In this document: positions 12,950-22,302 of the stretch, in pieces
Position numbering within the stretch: the stretch's first letter is position 1
Layout: each line of letters begins with the position of its first letter
Assembly: GCA_022072225.1 (NCBI GenBank)
Contig: JAJVIC010000016.1
Location: 1 to 43,770 of the forward strand
DNA from: Bacteroidia bacterium
GTDB taxonomy: Bacteria; Bacteroidota; Bacteroidia; SXHM01
Reading direction: 5' to 3'
DNA length: 43,770 nucleotides
Program-made: the position numbers and the translations under genes
The notes under the pieces: model-generated
Database searches by the model: none
What the model saw: the letters and a program-made list of their open reading frames with translations, nothing else
What the model was told of the DNA's origin: nothing

Positions 12950-14995
12950 TTACTCCGTCAGCGCTTTCAGGAGCGCGTCCCGCGCATCCTGGTAGAACTC
13001 AATGTCCAGCTTGGTCGCCAGATCGTCCGACAGATCGAAAAGCTGACGCCGGCAGGAAACCGGCAATAACAGGGACTTGGCGCCCTTCTCCGCGGCGATC
13101 TCGGCCAGGCTGACAGCGTTGTGGATCGGCTCGATGGTGCCGCCGAGTGTCACCTCGCCGACGACCACCAGGCCGCCGCGCACGGACTTGCGCAGCAGGG
13201 CGCTGCACAGCGCTATCAGCGATGCGACGCCGGTCTTGGCGCCGCTCTTGGCGGCGTCGAAGCCGCGCAGCTGCACCGAAAACTCGTGGGCGCGCGGGTC
13301 GCGGTCGCCGACCAGTTGCATGGCGCGGGCGTAGAGGTTTTGCTCGGCGCAGCGGATGGATTCCTGAAAGGCCGGCGGCACGGGTTTGTTGAGCACACGC
13401 ACGCCGCTTCCCGGTCCCTCGTTGACTTCGAGGCGGAAAAGGCCGGGGTGCTCATCCTCGCCGCCGGGCGAGAGCGTCCAGATCTGCCCGGCTTCGAGGG
13501 GCTCGTCGCCGATGCCGCCCTGGCTTTGCAGTTCGGGTGTCGAGACGAACTTCTCGACGCCTTCGGCGCCCAGCGTGTAGCTGAAGTGGGTGTTGCGGAA
13601 CTCGGCGGCGCCGATGCGCTTCTGCTGTTCCTTGACACGGCGGCGCACTTCCAGGGCCAGCCGAACGGCCCATTCGAGGTCATCGTCGCTGACCTGCTCC
13701 TCCTGGCCGGGATAGAGCAGCTTGAGCAAGCCGCTGACGGTCTTGTTTACGCCGTTGATGTCGCGGCCCGACAGCGCGCCGCCGAAGAAGATCCGGTTCT
13801 GCAGCACGGCGAGGCGGCTCTGGCTGCGCAGTTGCGTGAAGCATTCCGAGAGGAAGTCGCTGACCAGGCCGAAGTGATCGGTGAAGATGTCCGGCTTGAG
13901 CTTGGGCACGTCCCAGCCCGGCAGGTAGCAGTGGATGCGATCCATGAACGCCGTGTCGTCGCGCATTTCCGGCGGCAGCGGCTGGAACAGGTGGCCGATG
14001 CGCTGCTGGTGCTCGACATCGACATCGAAATTGCCGACCATGACGATGGAGCCGTCGGCGCGGATGCTTTCCTTGCCGCGCGAGAACTCGCCGGACTCCA
14101 TGTAGCCCTTCATGATGTTCACGCCGTCCTTCTGGTCGAAGGAGATGCCGGAGACTTCATCGAAGCAGACCACGTCGTATTGACAGACCAGGCCGCGCTG
14201 GCCGTTGGCGTTATTGACGAACATGCGCGCCACGGTGGCCTTGCCGCCGGAGACGAGGTGAGCATAGGGCGAGACCTGCTGGAAAAGGTGCGACTTGCCA
14301 GTGCCGCGCGGGCCGATCTCGACCAGGTTGTAATTGCGCTCGACGAAGGGAATCATGCGCAGCAGGATCGCGTCCTTGTGGCGTTCGGTCAGTTGCGCCG
14401 GCTCCAGGCCGATGGAGCGCAGCAGAAAGTCCTTCCATTCCGTCGTCGTCAGCCTGGCTCGCGCGACCGACATCTTGTCGAGCACGTCGCGCTGCGAAAG
14501 CTGGATGGCGCGCAGGCCGTCGATGCCGAAGGGCCTGCCGTTCTTTTCCTGCGCGATGGCGGCATCGTAGCCCAGCGTCACCTCGGCGTAAAAGCCGCCG
14601 GTGAGCATACGCTGATGCTCGGTCACCAGCTGCGGCGAGATGCGCACGTCGCGCAGCTTGAGCGAGGGTAGTTCCGCGACATAGGAATCGGTCTTGGCAT
14701 CCAGCCGCGCGGTGATGATGTCGATGATGCGCACCTGGCCCTTTTCACGGGCAGCGGACTTGATCAGCTCTTCGTTGCCAGCGCGCACGGTGCGCTCGGA
14801 CAACTGGCGCTGCACGATGCCCAGGCCTTCCTCGATTTCCTTCTCGTTGGTCGTGGCGCAGTAGCGCCCGAGCATGAACTCGACCACATAGGTCGGCACG
14901 GGGAACTGGCGCGCGAACTGGCGCACCAGGTCCTTGCGGACAATATATCCGTCGAAGGCGTCCGCCGCCTTGCGATCCAGGGCATCAAGCTCCAT
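12950..14995 (-). CDS. brxL: BREX protein BrxL (AAA+ with Lon-like C-terminus)
   Basis: The 681-residue protein carries an N-terminal region typical of BrxL (MELDALDRKAADAFDGYIVR), an AAA+ core with Walker A GPRGTGKSH (228-236) and Walker B VVCFDEVSG, and from about 560 a Lon-protease-like domain (LRGFDAAKSGAKTGVASL, later GGLVVVGEVTLGG). In type I BREX it is the terminal core gene, forms ring-shaped DNA-binding assemblies and is needed for phage exclusion; whether the Lon-like part cleaves protein is not settled by the sequence. ATG 14995 has GAAGGA upstream and overlaps pglZ by 11 bases; a TTG at 15022 is less likely. Confidence 0.93.
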   Translation of the reverse strand: MELDALDRKAADAFDGYIVRKDLVRQFARQFPVPTYVVEFMLGRYCATTNEKEIEEGLGIVQRQLSERTVRAGNEELIKSAAREKGQVRIIDIITARLDAKTDSYVAELPSLKLRDVRISPQLVTEHQRMLTGGFYAEVTLGYDAAIAQEKNGRPFGIDGLRAIQLSQRDVLDKMSVARARLTTTEWKDFLLRSIGLEPAQLTERHKDAILLRMIPFVERNYNLVEIGPRGTGKSHLFQQVSPYAHLVSGGKATVARMFVNNANGQRGLVCQYDVVCFDEVSGISFDQKDGVNIMKGYMESGEFSRGKESIRADGSIVMVGNFDVDVEHQQRIGHLFQPLPPEMRDDTAFMDRIHCYLPGWDVPKLKPDIFTDHFGLVSDFLSECFTQLRSQSRLAVLQNRIFFGGALSGRDINGVNKTVSGLLKLLYPGQEEQVSDDDLEWAVRLALEVRRRVKEQQKRIGAAEFRNTHFSYTLGAEGVEKFVSTPELQSQGGIGDEPLEAGQIWTLSPGGEDEHPGLFRLEVNEGPGSGVRVLNKPVPPAFQESIRCAEQNLYARAMQLVGDRDPRAHEFSVQLRGFDAAKSGAKTGVASLIALCSALLRKSVRGGLVVVGEVTLGGTIEPIHNAVSLAEIAAEKGAKSLLLPVSCRRQLFDLSDDLATKLDIEFYQDARDALLKALTE

Positions 14996-17318
14996 TACCG
15001 CTTCCTTCCCAATGTTCTCCAAAACTCATGCGCTCCTCGGCCACTTTCTGCCCGTTGCGGCGCAGCACCACGGAAATCGCCTCGCCGACCAGATCGTCGA
15101 CTTCCTCGAAGATCACGCGCCCCTTCCCCTCCGCATCCAGGCTGGCCTCCTCGCCGATGACGCTGCCCAGGCGTTCGAGGCAAACCGTCAGCCCGTCCGA
15201 ATCGGCCGTGGAGACGGAACAGATGGTCTTGCGCGTGTTCCAGGCGATCGACACCAGCCTCGGCTGTCCGCCCACCGGCCCTTTGCGCCGGATGCGCATG
15301 AAGGGCACCACCGACTCCTGCAGGCTCAGGCCGCCGTGGTCGTATTCCCGACCGATCGAGAAGGCCGAAATGCCGGGCGCCAGCGCCAAGCGCACGGCGG
15401 GATCGAAGCTCCAGGGCAGCACCAGCCAATGTTGGTCGGCCGCGGCGTCCTTCAATATAGCGCAGCGGCCCCACTTGGTTTCGGTCAGCCTGGCGGGCAA
15501 CTCAACCTTGGGCAAGCCGCCGGGGAGCAGCAGCCAGCCGTGGTCGGTCACCACCCAGACTTCCTTCCAGCCGGCATTGAGCAATCGGCGAATCGCCTTG
15601 GCCAGATCATCCAGATGTTCCCTCGCCACGCGCGCCAGCTTCAGGCCCTTGTTATGGCCGTCGCTGTCGATGTCGCCCGGAAATTCGGCCCAGCCCTTGC
15701 CGTAGGCGAAGCTGGGGTTTTCCGTGTCGACCAGCGCAAAGACCTCGCTTTCCATCGCCTTGCGCAGCTTGTCCGCCGTATAGGCTCCTTTGGGCAGCTT
15801 CGGTTCGAACCCTCCGCCATCGCCGCCCTTGGCGAGCTTCCTGGCCGGCGACACCCAGACCTTGCCGCTGCTGGTGACCGAGGGAATGCTGGTGAAGCCC
15901 GCCTCCAGCGTCACGCTCAAACTGTTGTCCGTTCCGAAGAGCCTCTCCAGCTCGCGCGCCAGATCCAGGCGCAGGCCGTCGACGAACAGCACCACCGCGC
16001 CGTCGGGCACCTCGGGCAGGCTCCAGTCCGGGTAGCCCCCCTGCCTGACCAATGACTGGAAGCCTTCCGCCTGTTTCTCCAGCCAGCGGCGGTAAAGCGT
16101 CCCCAGCACGGCATAGATCGGCTTTTCGAGGTCGTGCAGTTGCGCCAGGGCCATGGCCTCTCGCGCCGCCGCATCGATGCGCCAGCCGGATTCCGCGTAG
16201 CGGCTGGCCGCCTCAGTAGGGCTTCCTCCCGCCATCGGCTCGAGGCAAACCTTGGCAATGTCGGCGAGATGCTCCAGCGCCGTGGCCAGCGGCGCGCGTC
16301 CCTGGATGGCCCAAAGCGTCTGGCGACGGGAAGCATGCTTGGCCTCCTCGGCCAGCACTGCCTGGACGGCGGCCAGGGGCTCCAGGCTGGCCGCACTAAG
16401 CAGTTCCTCGGCCAGCCGCTTTTCATCGGCCTCATTCTCGCGCGGATAGCGCTCCGCCCCCTGGAGCAGGTCGGGCGGTGAGACGGCGGCGAAGACGCCA
16501 TAGGCCTCGGGATAGCTCTGCCAGTGCGCGGCATACCTTTCCCAGAGACGGTAAGCCGCCTCACCGGGCCGGCTGCCGAGGATGCGCTGCGCGACTTCCA
16601 GCGGCCCCTTGACCAGATCGACCCCAAAAGTCTTGCGCGTCGCCGCGACGAAACTGTCCCATGCCTCGCCTTTTTCTTCGCGGACGGCCTCCGGTGCGGT
16701 GAGCCAGCGCAGCACGCTATCGTCGGGCGCCGGGTTGAGGAGCTCGTTGAGAAACCGCTCGTCGATGGTCTGCCCTTCCAGGGCCGGCAGGTTCTGCATC
16801 AGCAGCTTGCCCATTGCCACTTTCAGCGCCTGCAGGGTTTCCTGGTTGCCCGCCACCTTCAGCCCCAACCCGCCGCGCTTCGTTTCCAGGAAGGCGCGCA
16901 GCGTCCAGTCCTTGCCGTTGTCCTGCCGCCAGAAGCAGCCGCGGAACTGGAGCTCCGCAATCGGCGCGAGCTGCGGATCCTCCTTCAAGCCGCGCAGATC
17001 GGTGCGCAACTGGCCGTTGCCGACGCCGGGCAGATACAGAATCGCCGTCTCGCCGGGACTGACTTTTACAGCGAAGCCGTCGGCCGCCATGCGCAGCCAG
17101 ACGCCGGGGCCGGTGCGCTCCTCGGGCGTGTAAGCGCCCAGCGTAAACAGTTCCGGCATTGCTTCCTTGAGCCTGGGCAGCACGCCTTCCCACTCGCGTT
17201 TCTCATCCATCCAGAGGATGGCGACGGGGGCCGCTTCGAGGGCAGGATTGAAACGTCTTGCCTGCTCGCGCAAGCGCGACACCAAAGCATCCAGAACGGT
17301 TTGTCTTTCCTTCTTCAT
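14985..17318 (-). CDS. pglZ: BREX protein PglZ (alkaline-phosphatase superfamily)
   Basis: This 777-residue protein has the PglZ domain: AVVLFVDGLRLDL (441-453, metal-binding Asp447) and VVTDHGWLL (589-597, Asp592/His593), two halves of an alkaline-phosphatase-like metal site. N-terminal residues 1-130 form the extra domain found in BREX type I PglZ. PglZ is essential in BREX for both methylation and exclusion and is thought to work with PglX; its reaction is not known. It begins 3 bases after the 148-residue gene and overlaps brxL at its end, so translation is coupled along the operon. Confidence 0.95.
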   Translation of the reverse strand: MKKERQTVLDALVSRLREQARRFNPALEAAPVAILWMDEKREWEGVLPRLKEAMPELFTLGAYTPEERTGPGVWLRMAADGFAVKVSPGETAILYLPGVGNGQLRTDLRGLKEDPQLAPIAELQFRGCFWRQDNGKDWTLRAFLETKRGGLGLKVAGNQETLQALKVAMGKLLMQNLPALEGQTIDERFLNELLNPAPDDSVLRWLTAPEAVREEKGEAWDSFVAATRKTFGVDLVKGPLEVAQRILGSRPGEAAYRLWERYAAHWQSYPEAYGVFAAVSPPDLLQGAERYPRENEADEKRLAEELLSAASLEPLAAVQAVLAEEAKHASRRQTLWAIQGRAPLATALEHLADIAKVCLEPMAGGSPTEAASRYAESGWRIDAAAREAMALAQLHDLEKPIYAVLGTLYRRWLEKQAEGFQSLVRQGGYPDWSLPEVPDGAVVLFVDGLRLDLARELERLFGTDNSLSVTLEAGFTSIPSVTSSGKVWVSPARKLAKGGDGGGFEPKLPKGAYTADKLRKAMESEVFALVDTENPSFAYGKGWAEFPGDIDSDGHNKGLKLARVAREHLDDLAKAIRRLLNAGWKEVWVVTDHGWLLLPGGLPKVELPARLTETKWGRCAILKDAAADQHWLVLPWSFDPAVRLALAPGISAFSIGREYDHGGLSLQESVVPFMRIRRKGPVGGQPRLVSIAWNTRKTICSVSTADSDGLTVCLERLGSVIGEEASLDAEGKGRVIFEEVDDLVGEAISVVLRRNGQKVAEERMSFGEHWEGSGNGA

Positions 17319-17321
17319 GGC

Positions 17322-17768
17322 TCAGATCGTCACTCGCCCGCCGGCAAAAGCCAGGCCCTGGTTTGCCAGCCCCTTCAAGGCAGGATGGCGGCTGTTGAAT
17401 GCCGACCGGCCCGAAGCCGCCCACACGATGCGGCGCTCATAGCCGTGCAAGGGCGTCTTGCGCATCCAGTCGTGCAGCCAGGCGAGTTTCTTCGCCATTT
17501 CGCCGATATGGCTCGTGCCGTTGGCGGGATGAACTTCCACCCAATGCAGGCGCTCGCCGGCCTGCCGCAGCTCGCCGATCACATAGTCCCAGCGCGGCGC
17601 GGCGGGCTCGGCCGCTTTCAAGGCCGAATCCAGATCGACGCTCCCGGCCAGGCGAGTCGATTGCCTCTTGGTGATGTGCCTTCTGTCCGCAGGCCGCAGC
17701 GCGGACAGTCCCTTGCATAAGGCTCCCGCCAGAACCGGCAAGGACTTGATGTCGTCGGCGAAACTCAT
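17322..17768 (-). CDS. Unknown 148-residue protein paired with an AAA ATPase
   Basis: A small soluble protein whose ATG overlaps the ATPase stop (ATGA). The order WDYVIGEL (60-67), LHWVEVHPANGTSHIGE (74-90), MAKKLAWLHDWM (91-102), then RRIVWAASG (112-120) gives Asp, Glu and Lys residues in strand-strand-helix positions, loosely like a degenerate PD-(D/E)XK nuclease, but the canonical ExK reads EVH here. I do not recognise a DUF4435 (AriB) domain. Coupling to an AAA15-type ATPase inside a BREX operon suggests it is the effector or regulated partner of that ATPase. That is inference. Confidence 0.8.
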   Translation of the reverse strand: MSFADDIKSLPVLAGALCKGLSALRPADRRHITKRQSTRLAGSVDLDSALKAAEPAAPRWDYVIGELRQAGERLHWVEVHPANGTSHIGEMAKKLAWLHDWMRKTPLHGYERRIVWAASGRSAFNSRHPALKGLANQGLAFAGGRVTI

Positions 17769-18937
17769 TTCGTCTCCGCGAACAGATCGCCGGAGGCGAA
17801 TTCTGGCGAGTTCGCCACGGTTTTCGCGACGATGTCGTTGGCGCGGGCGCTGAACTCGAGCAAGCCGCCCCAGCTGGCTTCCTGCGCCTCTCCGGAGGAC
17901 GGATCGAGTTCCGTAATGTCCTTGACCGAACCGCCGGGCTCGAAGTAATAGACCTTGGAGGTCTTGGTAATGGCCGCCCTCGCCATTTCGCGCAGTCCGG
18001 CGCTGTGGGACGCCCCGAACAGGTCGAGCAGATCGTCGGCGCCGCCCCGGTGCTTGCGCAATGCCTCCAGCGCCCAGACCAGTTCCAGCACCTGCGGTGA
18101 ATGCGTGGACAGGCATACCTTGTAGCCGCGCGACATCAGTTCCAGGATCAGCAAGAGCACGACGGAGATGGCGCGCGGATGCAGCCCCATTTCCAGTTCT
18201 TCGATCACCACCCATTCGATGTCGCCCCGGCGCGCCACCTTGCCCGGCGGCATGAGCCAGTAAAGTCCCAGCAACAAGGGCACGAATTCGCGCTGCCCCG
18301 CCGACCACACCATGTAGGGCAAAGGGCTTGCACCTGCCTGCAAGACCAGGCGCTTTTGCGCCTGAACCTTGTCCACGGACAGCGCGAAGTCGGCGAAGAC
18401 GGTTTGCTGCAACAGCTTGCGGTAGTCGTTCTTGAGCCGGTTGCTTTTCGGAAAAAGCGGCCCGTCGCCGGTGAATTCACGCTCCATCAGCATGCGAAGC
18501 TCGTCGCTGAAGGCGCGCACGCAATAAGGATCGCCCGGGCTGTAGCTTTGAAACGGCTTGGGCCAGCCATTGGCGAGCGTCATCACGCGCTGCGCCGGAA
18601 TCAGAAAAAAGGACTCGGTCTTCTTCGCCTGCTTGCGGCCAAGCCGCTGATCGACATCCACCGGCTTGCCGTCGACCAGCACTTCGCTGGTGCCATGCCA
18701 GATCGAGCGCATGCCCTCGCCGAAAAAGACGTCGATGAAATCGCCGGTCTTGCCGCCGTAATCAAGCCCGTAGGTGCGCAGCTGCTCCTGAATCTGCCCG
18801 GTATCGGCGAGCAGCTTCAGCCATTGCAGGCTGATGCTCTTGCCGCTGGCCTGCGGGCCGACCAGCACGGTCAAGTCTCCAAAACGCAGATCGGCTTCCC
18901 TGATCTGACCGATGTTTCGCAGTGTCAGTCGTTTCAT
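17765..18937 (-). CDS. AAA15/ABC-type ATPase inserted between pglX and pglZ
   Basis: The 390-residue ATPase belongs to the AAA15/AAA21 (SMC/ABC-like) group: Walker A GPQASGKS (27-34), signature-like WSAGQREF (211-218), Walker B VVIEELEMGLHP (243-254) with catalytic Glu, and the switch His in CLSTHSP (275-281). The coiled-coil insertion is very short. Such ATPases are sensor subunits in several two-gene abortive systems such as PARIS (AriA) and OLD-like pairs. It overlaps pglX upstream and the 148-residue gene downstream by 4 bases each. In Salmonella BREX loci the PARIS pair occupies this same slot; here the second gene differs. Confidence 0.88.
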   Translation of the reverse strand: MKRLTLRNIGQIREADLRFGDLTVLVGPQASGKSISLQWLKLLADTGQIQEQLRTYGLDYGGKTGDFIDVFFGEGMRSIWHGTSEVLVDGKPVDVDQRLGRKQAKKTESFFLIPAQRVMTLANGWPKPFQSYSPGDPYCVRAFSDELRMLMEREFTGDGPLFPKSNRLKNDYRKLLQQTVFADFALSVDKVQAQKRLVLQAGASPLPYMVWSAGQREFVPLLLGLYWLMPPGKVARRGDIEWVVIEELEMGLHPRAISVVLLLILELMSRGYKVCLSTHSPQVLELVWALEALRKHRGGADDLLDLFGASHSAGLREMARAAITKTSKVYYFEPGGSVKDITELDPSSGEAQEASWGGLLEFSARANDIVAKTVANSPEFASGDLFAETK

Positions 18938-21900
18938 GATTTTCCTTTCGCCTTCTCCCTGGCCGCCTTCTTCTCGGCCAGCGTGGTGTGGTGGTCGTTA
19001 ATCCGCGTGCCTTCGGGTTCGCCGTAGGTCGGGCCGAGTTTGAACCAGGGCGCGGAGGCGACGTCCTTGCCGCGATCTGCTTCCCATTTGATGCCGAGCT
19101 TGGCGCGGGGGATGCGCAGCACACCGGCCTCAACAAAGGGGCGGATGTTCATACGTACGCCGTCGTTGATATCCGGGTCCCAACCGAGCGGCTGCTGGTG
19201 CAGCGGCTTCCAGCGCACGAAGATGTCGTAGGGCGGTTCGCCTTCGAGGATGGCTTCGAGTTGCGCCTTCAGCGCCTCGGCCTTGGCGAGCTTGAGCGTG
19301 GCATCGCTGTTACCGGCGTCGATGGCGCGTTTCTGCTGGGTGATCCAGTCGCCAAGGTAGAGGTTGATCAGGGTGTTGAGCTTCTCGCGCGTCAGCAGGT
19401 GGTAGTTCACCAGCGCCGAGAAGCCTTCCTTGTGGCCGTCCCAGACGTGCCAGATGAAGGGGCGCTTCTGGAAGCGCGCGACGTGCTGCTCAAAGAACTT
19501 GTCGCGCAGCCATTGCGCCAGCGGCAGGCCATCGCAACCGGCGTCCCGCAGCAACTGACTTTCGCGTGCCGCCGACCAATCGCTGCCGAAGGCTTTGGCG
19601 AGCAGCGCACGCAGGCGCGTTTCCGCCGACTGTTCGCCGCGCACCGCTGGCAGGCAGACAATGCCGTCGTCGTCGATCAGGCCATCGAGGTCTTTGCAAC
19701 GGGTGATCCAGGCACGCGCCTCATCGGAGAGTTCCATCTCGGCATCCGACTCCGCCGGCCAGCGGTAGCCGAGCAGACGGGCGACGGCGACTTGCAGCGG
19801 ATCGGTGGCCGGTTTCGGGTGGCCGTGGAAAATCCACTGCGTCGGGTCATCGGAATAGGGCTTGGGCAGGCCGTTGGGGTAGCGTTCGGCGGCGACTTTT
19901 TGCCAGTGGGCGAGGTCGAAAGGAATGCCGCGAAATGTGCCTTCCGTCACACTGAGTGCTTGATCATAGGCGCGGATGGTGGAAGTAAACTCTTTAGAAG
20001 AGCAAAACGCCCAAAGTGCGGGAAGGTATTCTTCTTTGTAAGGCACGAGTGGCGCACTACTTTGATCGAAAAAATTACCGTGGTACAAACAGCACGGCAA
20101 ATGCTGCATTAGCCTTACTGCGACCCCTTTTTTCATCCAGGCGTTGGCTCCTTGAATACGTGCCTGCGGACTTGATGCCAGAACGCCCTTACCGTTTTCC
20201 CAGCGAAGCGCGAGCAACTTTCCGGCGAACGGTTGTGTTGTATCGACTGATGCCTGGAAAAAATTCCAGTCATCGCTCTCGGATAGTATTTCCCACCAGT
20301 TCATCAAGAATCTAGGCAAGTCCCCTGTAGCAATTCCTTGACTGGCAAAAGCCACCTTTCCGAGTGGTTGCGCGTCAGACAGGGAACCAAAAATTACTTT
20401 TGCGTCAGGATTTCTCAACTGTTCCTTTTGGCGAACTTCAAGAAGCGACCCGCCGCTGAGAATTGCCGCCTTTTCGTCGGGTGTTTTCTGCTCACTGGCA
20501 TCCAAGCCATGCAGAGGTTGGCCCTCAGATGGTTTGGCGTGAGTCACAGTGAGCAGGATGGCGTTGACCACCTCGCCGGTGATGGTCTCGAAAGCTCCCG
20601 CGCCCAGCCGCGCCAGCAGGTTCCAGGTCGCATACCTGAGCAAATGTTCGCGCTGCTTCTGGTAGCTCTTGAGGAACAACCAATTCTGCGGCATCACGAA
20701 GGACACCGCACCGCCAGGAGAACAAAGCTTAAGGCTGCGATCCAGAAACACGTTGGCAAGGTCGCCCTTCGCGGCCTTGTAGTGTTCCTCGCAGAAATCC
20801 TTGAGCACCGGGCCGTGCTGACCCGCTCCGAGGTAGGGCGGATTGGTGATGACCAGGTGATACTTGCGCGTCAGGATGCGCGAGGCGTGCACCATGCCCT
20901 GCGCCGCGACACGCGCTTCGATATCCTGATCGTCGCCCTTCTGCGCCAGCGCCTGCTCCAGCCGTGATTCGAGTTCCTGCCAATGCGCATCGAGCAGGTC
21001 GCCACGGGTGGCGGCCATCGGGTCGATCAAGCTGCCGAGTTCCGGCGCTTTCTGGAACAGGGCGTAGAGCGCAGCCATGCCGCCTTCGAGGCGTTCGTCG
21101 CCGCCAGCCAGCTTGAGCCAGTCGGCCTTCTTGCTGCGCGGCGCGACGCCGACGCAGGCGATGTTGAGGCGCGGCAGGGGGCGATAGCCGATGGGGTCAC
21201 CCTTCTCGTCCGGGTAACGCCAGGCGGCCAGGGCCAGGGCGAAGGCGGCGATCTCGACGCAACGGGCATCGAGTTCGAGGCCGTGCAGGTTGTCGGCGAG
21301 CACGCGGTCGATGGCGTCGCGCACCGAGAGTTTTTCGGTGGCGCGGCGCATCGGCACCAGGTAGTGGAAGGCCGAGACAAGGAAGTGGCCGGAACCGGCG
21401 CAGGGGTCGAGCAGCTTGAACTGGGCCAGAGTGTCGGGCCAGGCCGGGAAGGTTCCGGCGGCAGGTTCGCCTGCAAAAGTCGGCGCTGGCGGGACGGCAC
21501 CGTTAGCCTCTTGCCCGACAAAGCGCAGGTAGGGCATCTCCACCGGCAGCTTCATGCGCGGGTGGCGGCTGTGCCACCAGCCACCGAGGGCGTTTTCGAG
21601 GAGGAAGGCGACCATGTACTGCTCGGTGAAGAGCTGCGTTACCGCAGGCAGTTCGTCGGCCCCAACCTTGGTACCGGCCTGCTTCATCTGCCGCTGCACT
21701 TCTTCCTTTTTCGGCGCCTGCCAGAACTGGTAGCTCCAGCCCAGGCTGTCGTCGGCCTGGAAGACGGTGGTCGGGAGCTTGGCGAGCAAGGCTTCGAGCG
21801 CCTGCTCGGTTTCCAGCGGCAGTTGCAGCGCCAGCGCCGGGCTGTCGGGGCGGAAGACGTTGGGCAGCATGGCCGAGGCATAGCGCCCGGCCACTTCCCA

Positions 21901-22290
21901 TTCGCTGCGTGCGGGGGGATCAAGGCGCTCGGCGTCTTCTTTACAGTCCGTGAGGCTAACTGGGTAGCCGTCCGGGTGCATGAGCAGATCGCTCTCGGCG
22001 AGGAAACGGGCGAAGAGCATGCGGTGCCAGTGCTCGTAGGCGATTTCGGTGACGAGGTGGTCGATGGTTTGCGTGTCGTCGGGGCGCAGCAGGTCGCCCA
22101 AGGCCCGGCCATGGGCACGCAGGCGCACGCGCAGCTTTTTCTGGGCGTCGGTGGCGTGGGCGGGGGCGTCTTTCGCGCCGACCGCGAGCGCCTTGAGCGC
22201 CTTCTCGGCGCCAGCCTCGGCCTCGGCGCGCGCCTGGGCGACGGTGGTTTCCAGAATCTTGCGGTGGTCGCGGGAGAGGGTTTGTTTCAT
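18934..22290 (-). CDS. pglX: BREX adenine-N6 methyltransferase PglX
   Basis: The 1118-residue protein has SAM-binding motif I LLDPCAGSGHFLVSAF (293-308) and catalytic motif IV NPPY (483-486), plus the large C-terminal region expected to hold target recognition. PglX methylates adenine in a non-palindromic site to mark host DNA and takes part in phage exclusion. The length is slightly below that of the Escherichia coli HS protein (about 1200). The start at 22290 (MKQTLSRDHR) lacks a strong ribosome site, 12 bases after the hipA stop. The end overlaps the AAA ATPase gene by 4 bases. Confidence 0.95.
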   Translation of the reverse strand: MKQTLSRDHRKILETTVAQARAEAEAGAEKALKALAVGAKDAPAHATDAQKKLRVRLRAHGRALGDLLRPDDTQTIDHLVTEIAYEHWHRMLFARFLAESDLLMHPDGYPVSLTDCKEDAERLDPPARSEWEVAGRYASAMLPNVFRPDSPALALQLPLETEQALEALLAKLPTTVFQADDSLGWSYQFWQAPKKEEVQRQMKQAGTKVGADELPAVTQLFTEQYMVAFLLENALGGWWHSRHPRMKLPVEMPYLRFVGQEANGAVPPAPTFAGEPAAGTFPAWPDTLAQFKLLDPCAGSGHFLVSAFHYLVPMRRATEKLSVRDAIDRVLADNLHGLELDARCVEIAAFALALAAWRYPDEKGDPIGYRPLPRLNIACVGVAPRSKKADWLKLAGGDERLEGGMAALYALFQKAPELGSLIDPMAATRGDLLDAHWQELESRLEQALAQKGDDQDIEARVAAQGMVHASRILTRKYHLVITNPPYLGAGQHGPVLKDFCEEHYKAAKGDLANVFLDRSLKLCSPGGAVSFVMPQNWLFLKSYQKQREHLLRYATWNLLARLGAGAFETITGEVVNAILLTVTHAKPSEGQPLHGLDASEQKTPDEKAAILSGGSLLEVRQKEQLRNPDAKVIFGSLSDAQPLGKVAFASQGIATGDLPRFLMNWWEILSESDDWNFFQASVDTTQPFAGKLLALRWENGKGVLASSPQARIQGANAWMKKGVAVRLMQHLPCCLYHGNFFDQSSAPLVPYKEEYLPALWAFCSSKEFTSTIRAYDQALSVTEGTFRGIPFDLAHWQKVAAERYPNGLPKPYSDDPTQWIFHGHPKPATDPLQVAVARLLGYRWPAESDAEMELSDEARAWITRCKDLDGLIDDDGIVCLPAVRGEQSAETRLRALLAKAFGSDWSAARESQLLRDAGCDGLPLAQWLRDKFFEQHVARFQKRPFIWHVWDGHKEGFSALVNYHLLTREKLNTLINLYLGDWITQQKRAIDAGNSDATLKLAKAEALKAQLEAILEGEPPYDIFVRWKPLHQQPLGWDPDINDGVRMNIRPFVEAGVLRIPRAKLGIKWEADRGKDVASAPWFKLGPTYGEPEGTRINDHHTTLAEKKAAREKAKGKS

Positions 22291-22302
22291 GAGCGATGCT
22301 CG

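Noticed and set aside
13121-14671. 516-codon plus-strand frame
   Set aside because: Antisense shadow of brxL; no domain, composition typical of mirrored codons.
15796-15812. GGTTCGAACCC, like a tRNA T-arm
   Set aside because: Lies inside pglZ with no tRNA cloverleaf around it; not a second attachment site.
17167-17190. TTGAGCCTGGGC, like the dispersed palindrome
   Set aside because: Inside pglZ, lacks the paired AGGCTCA arm.
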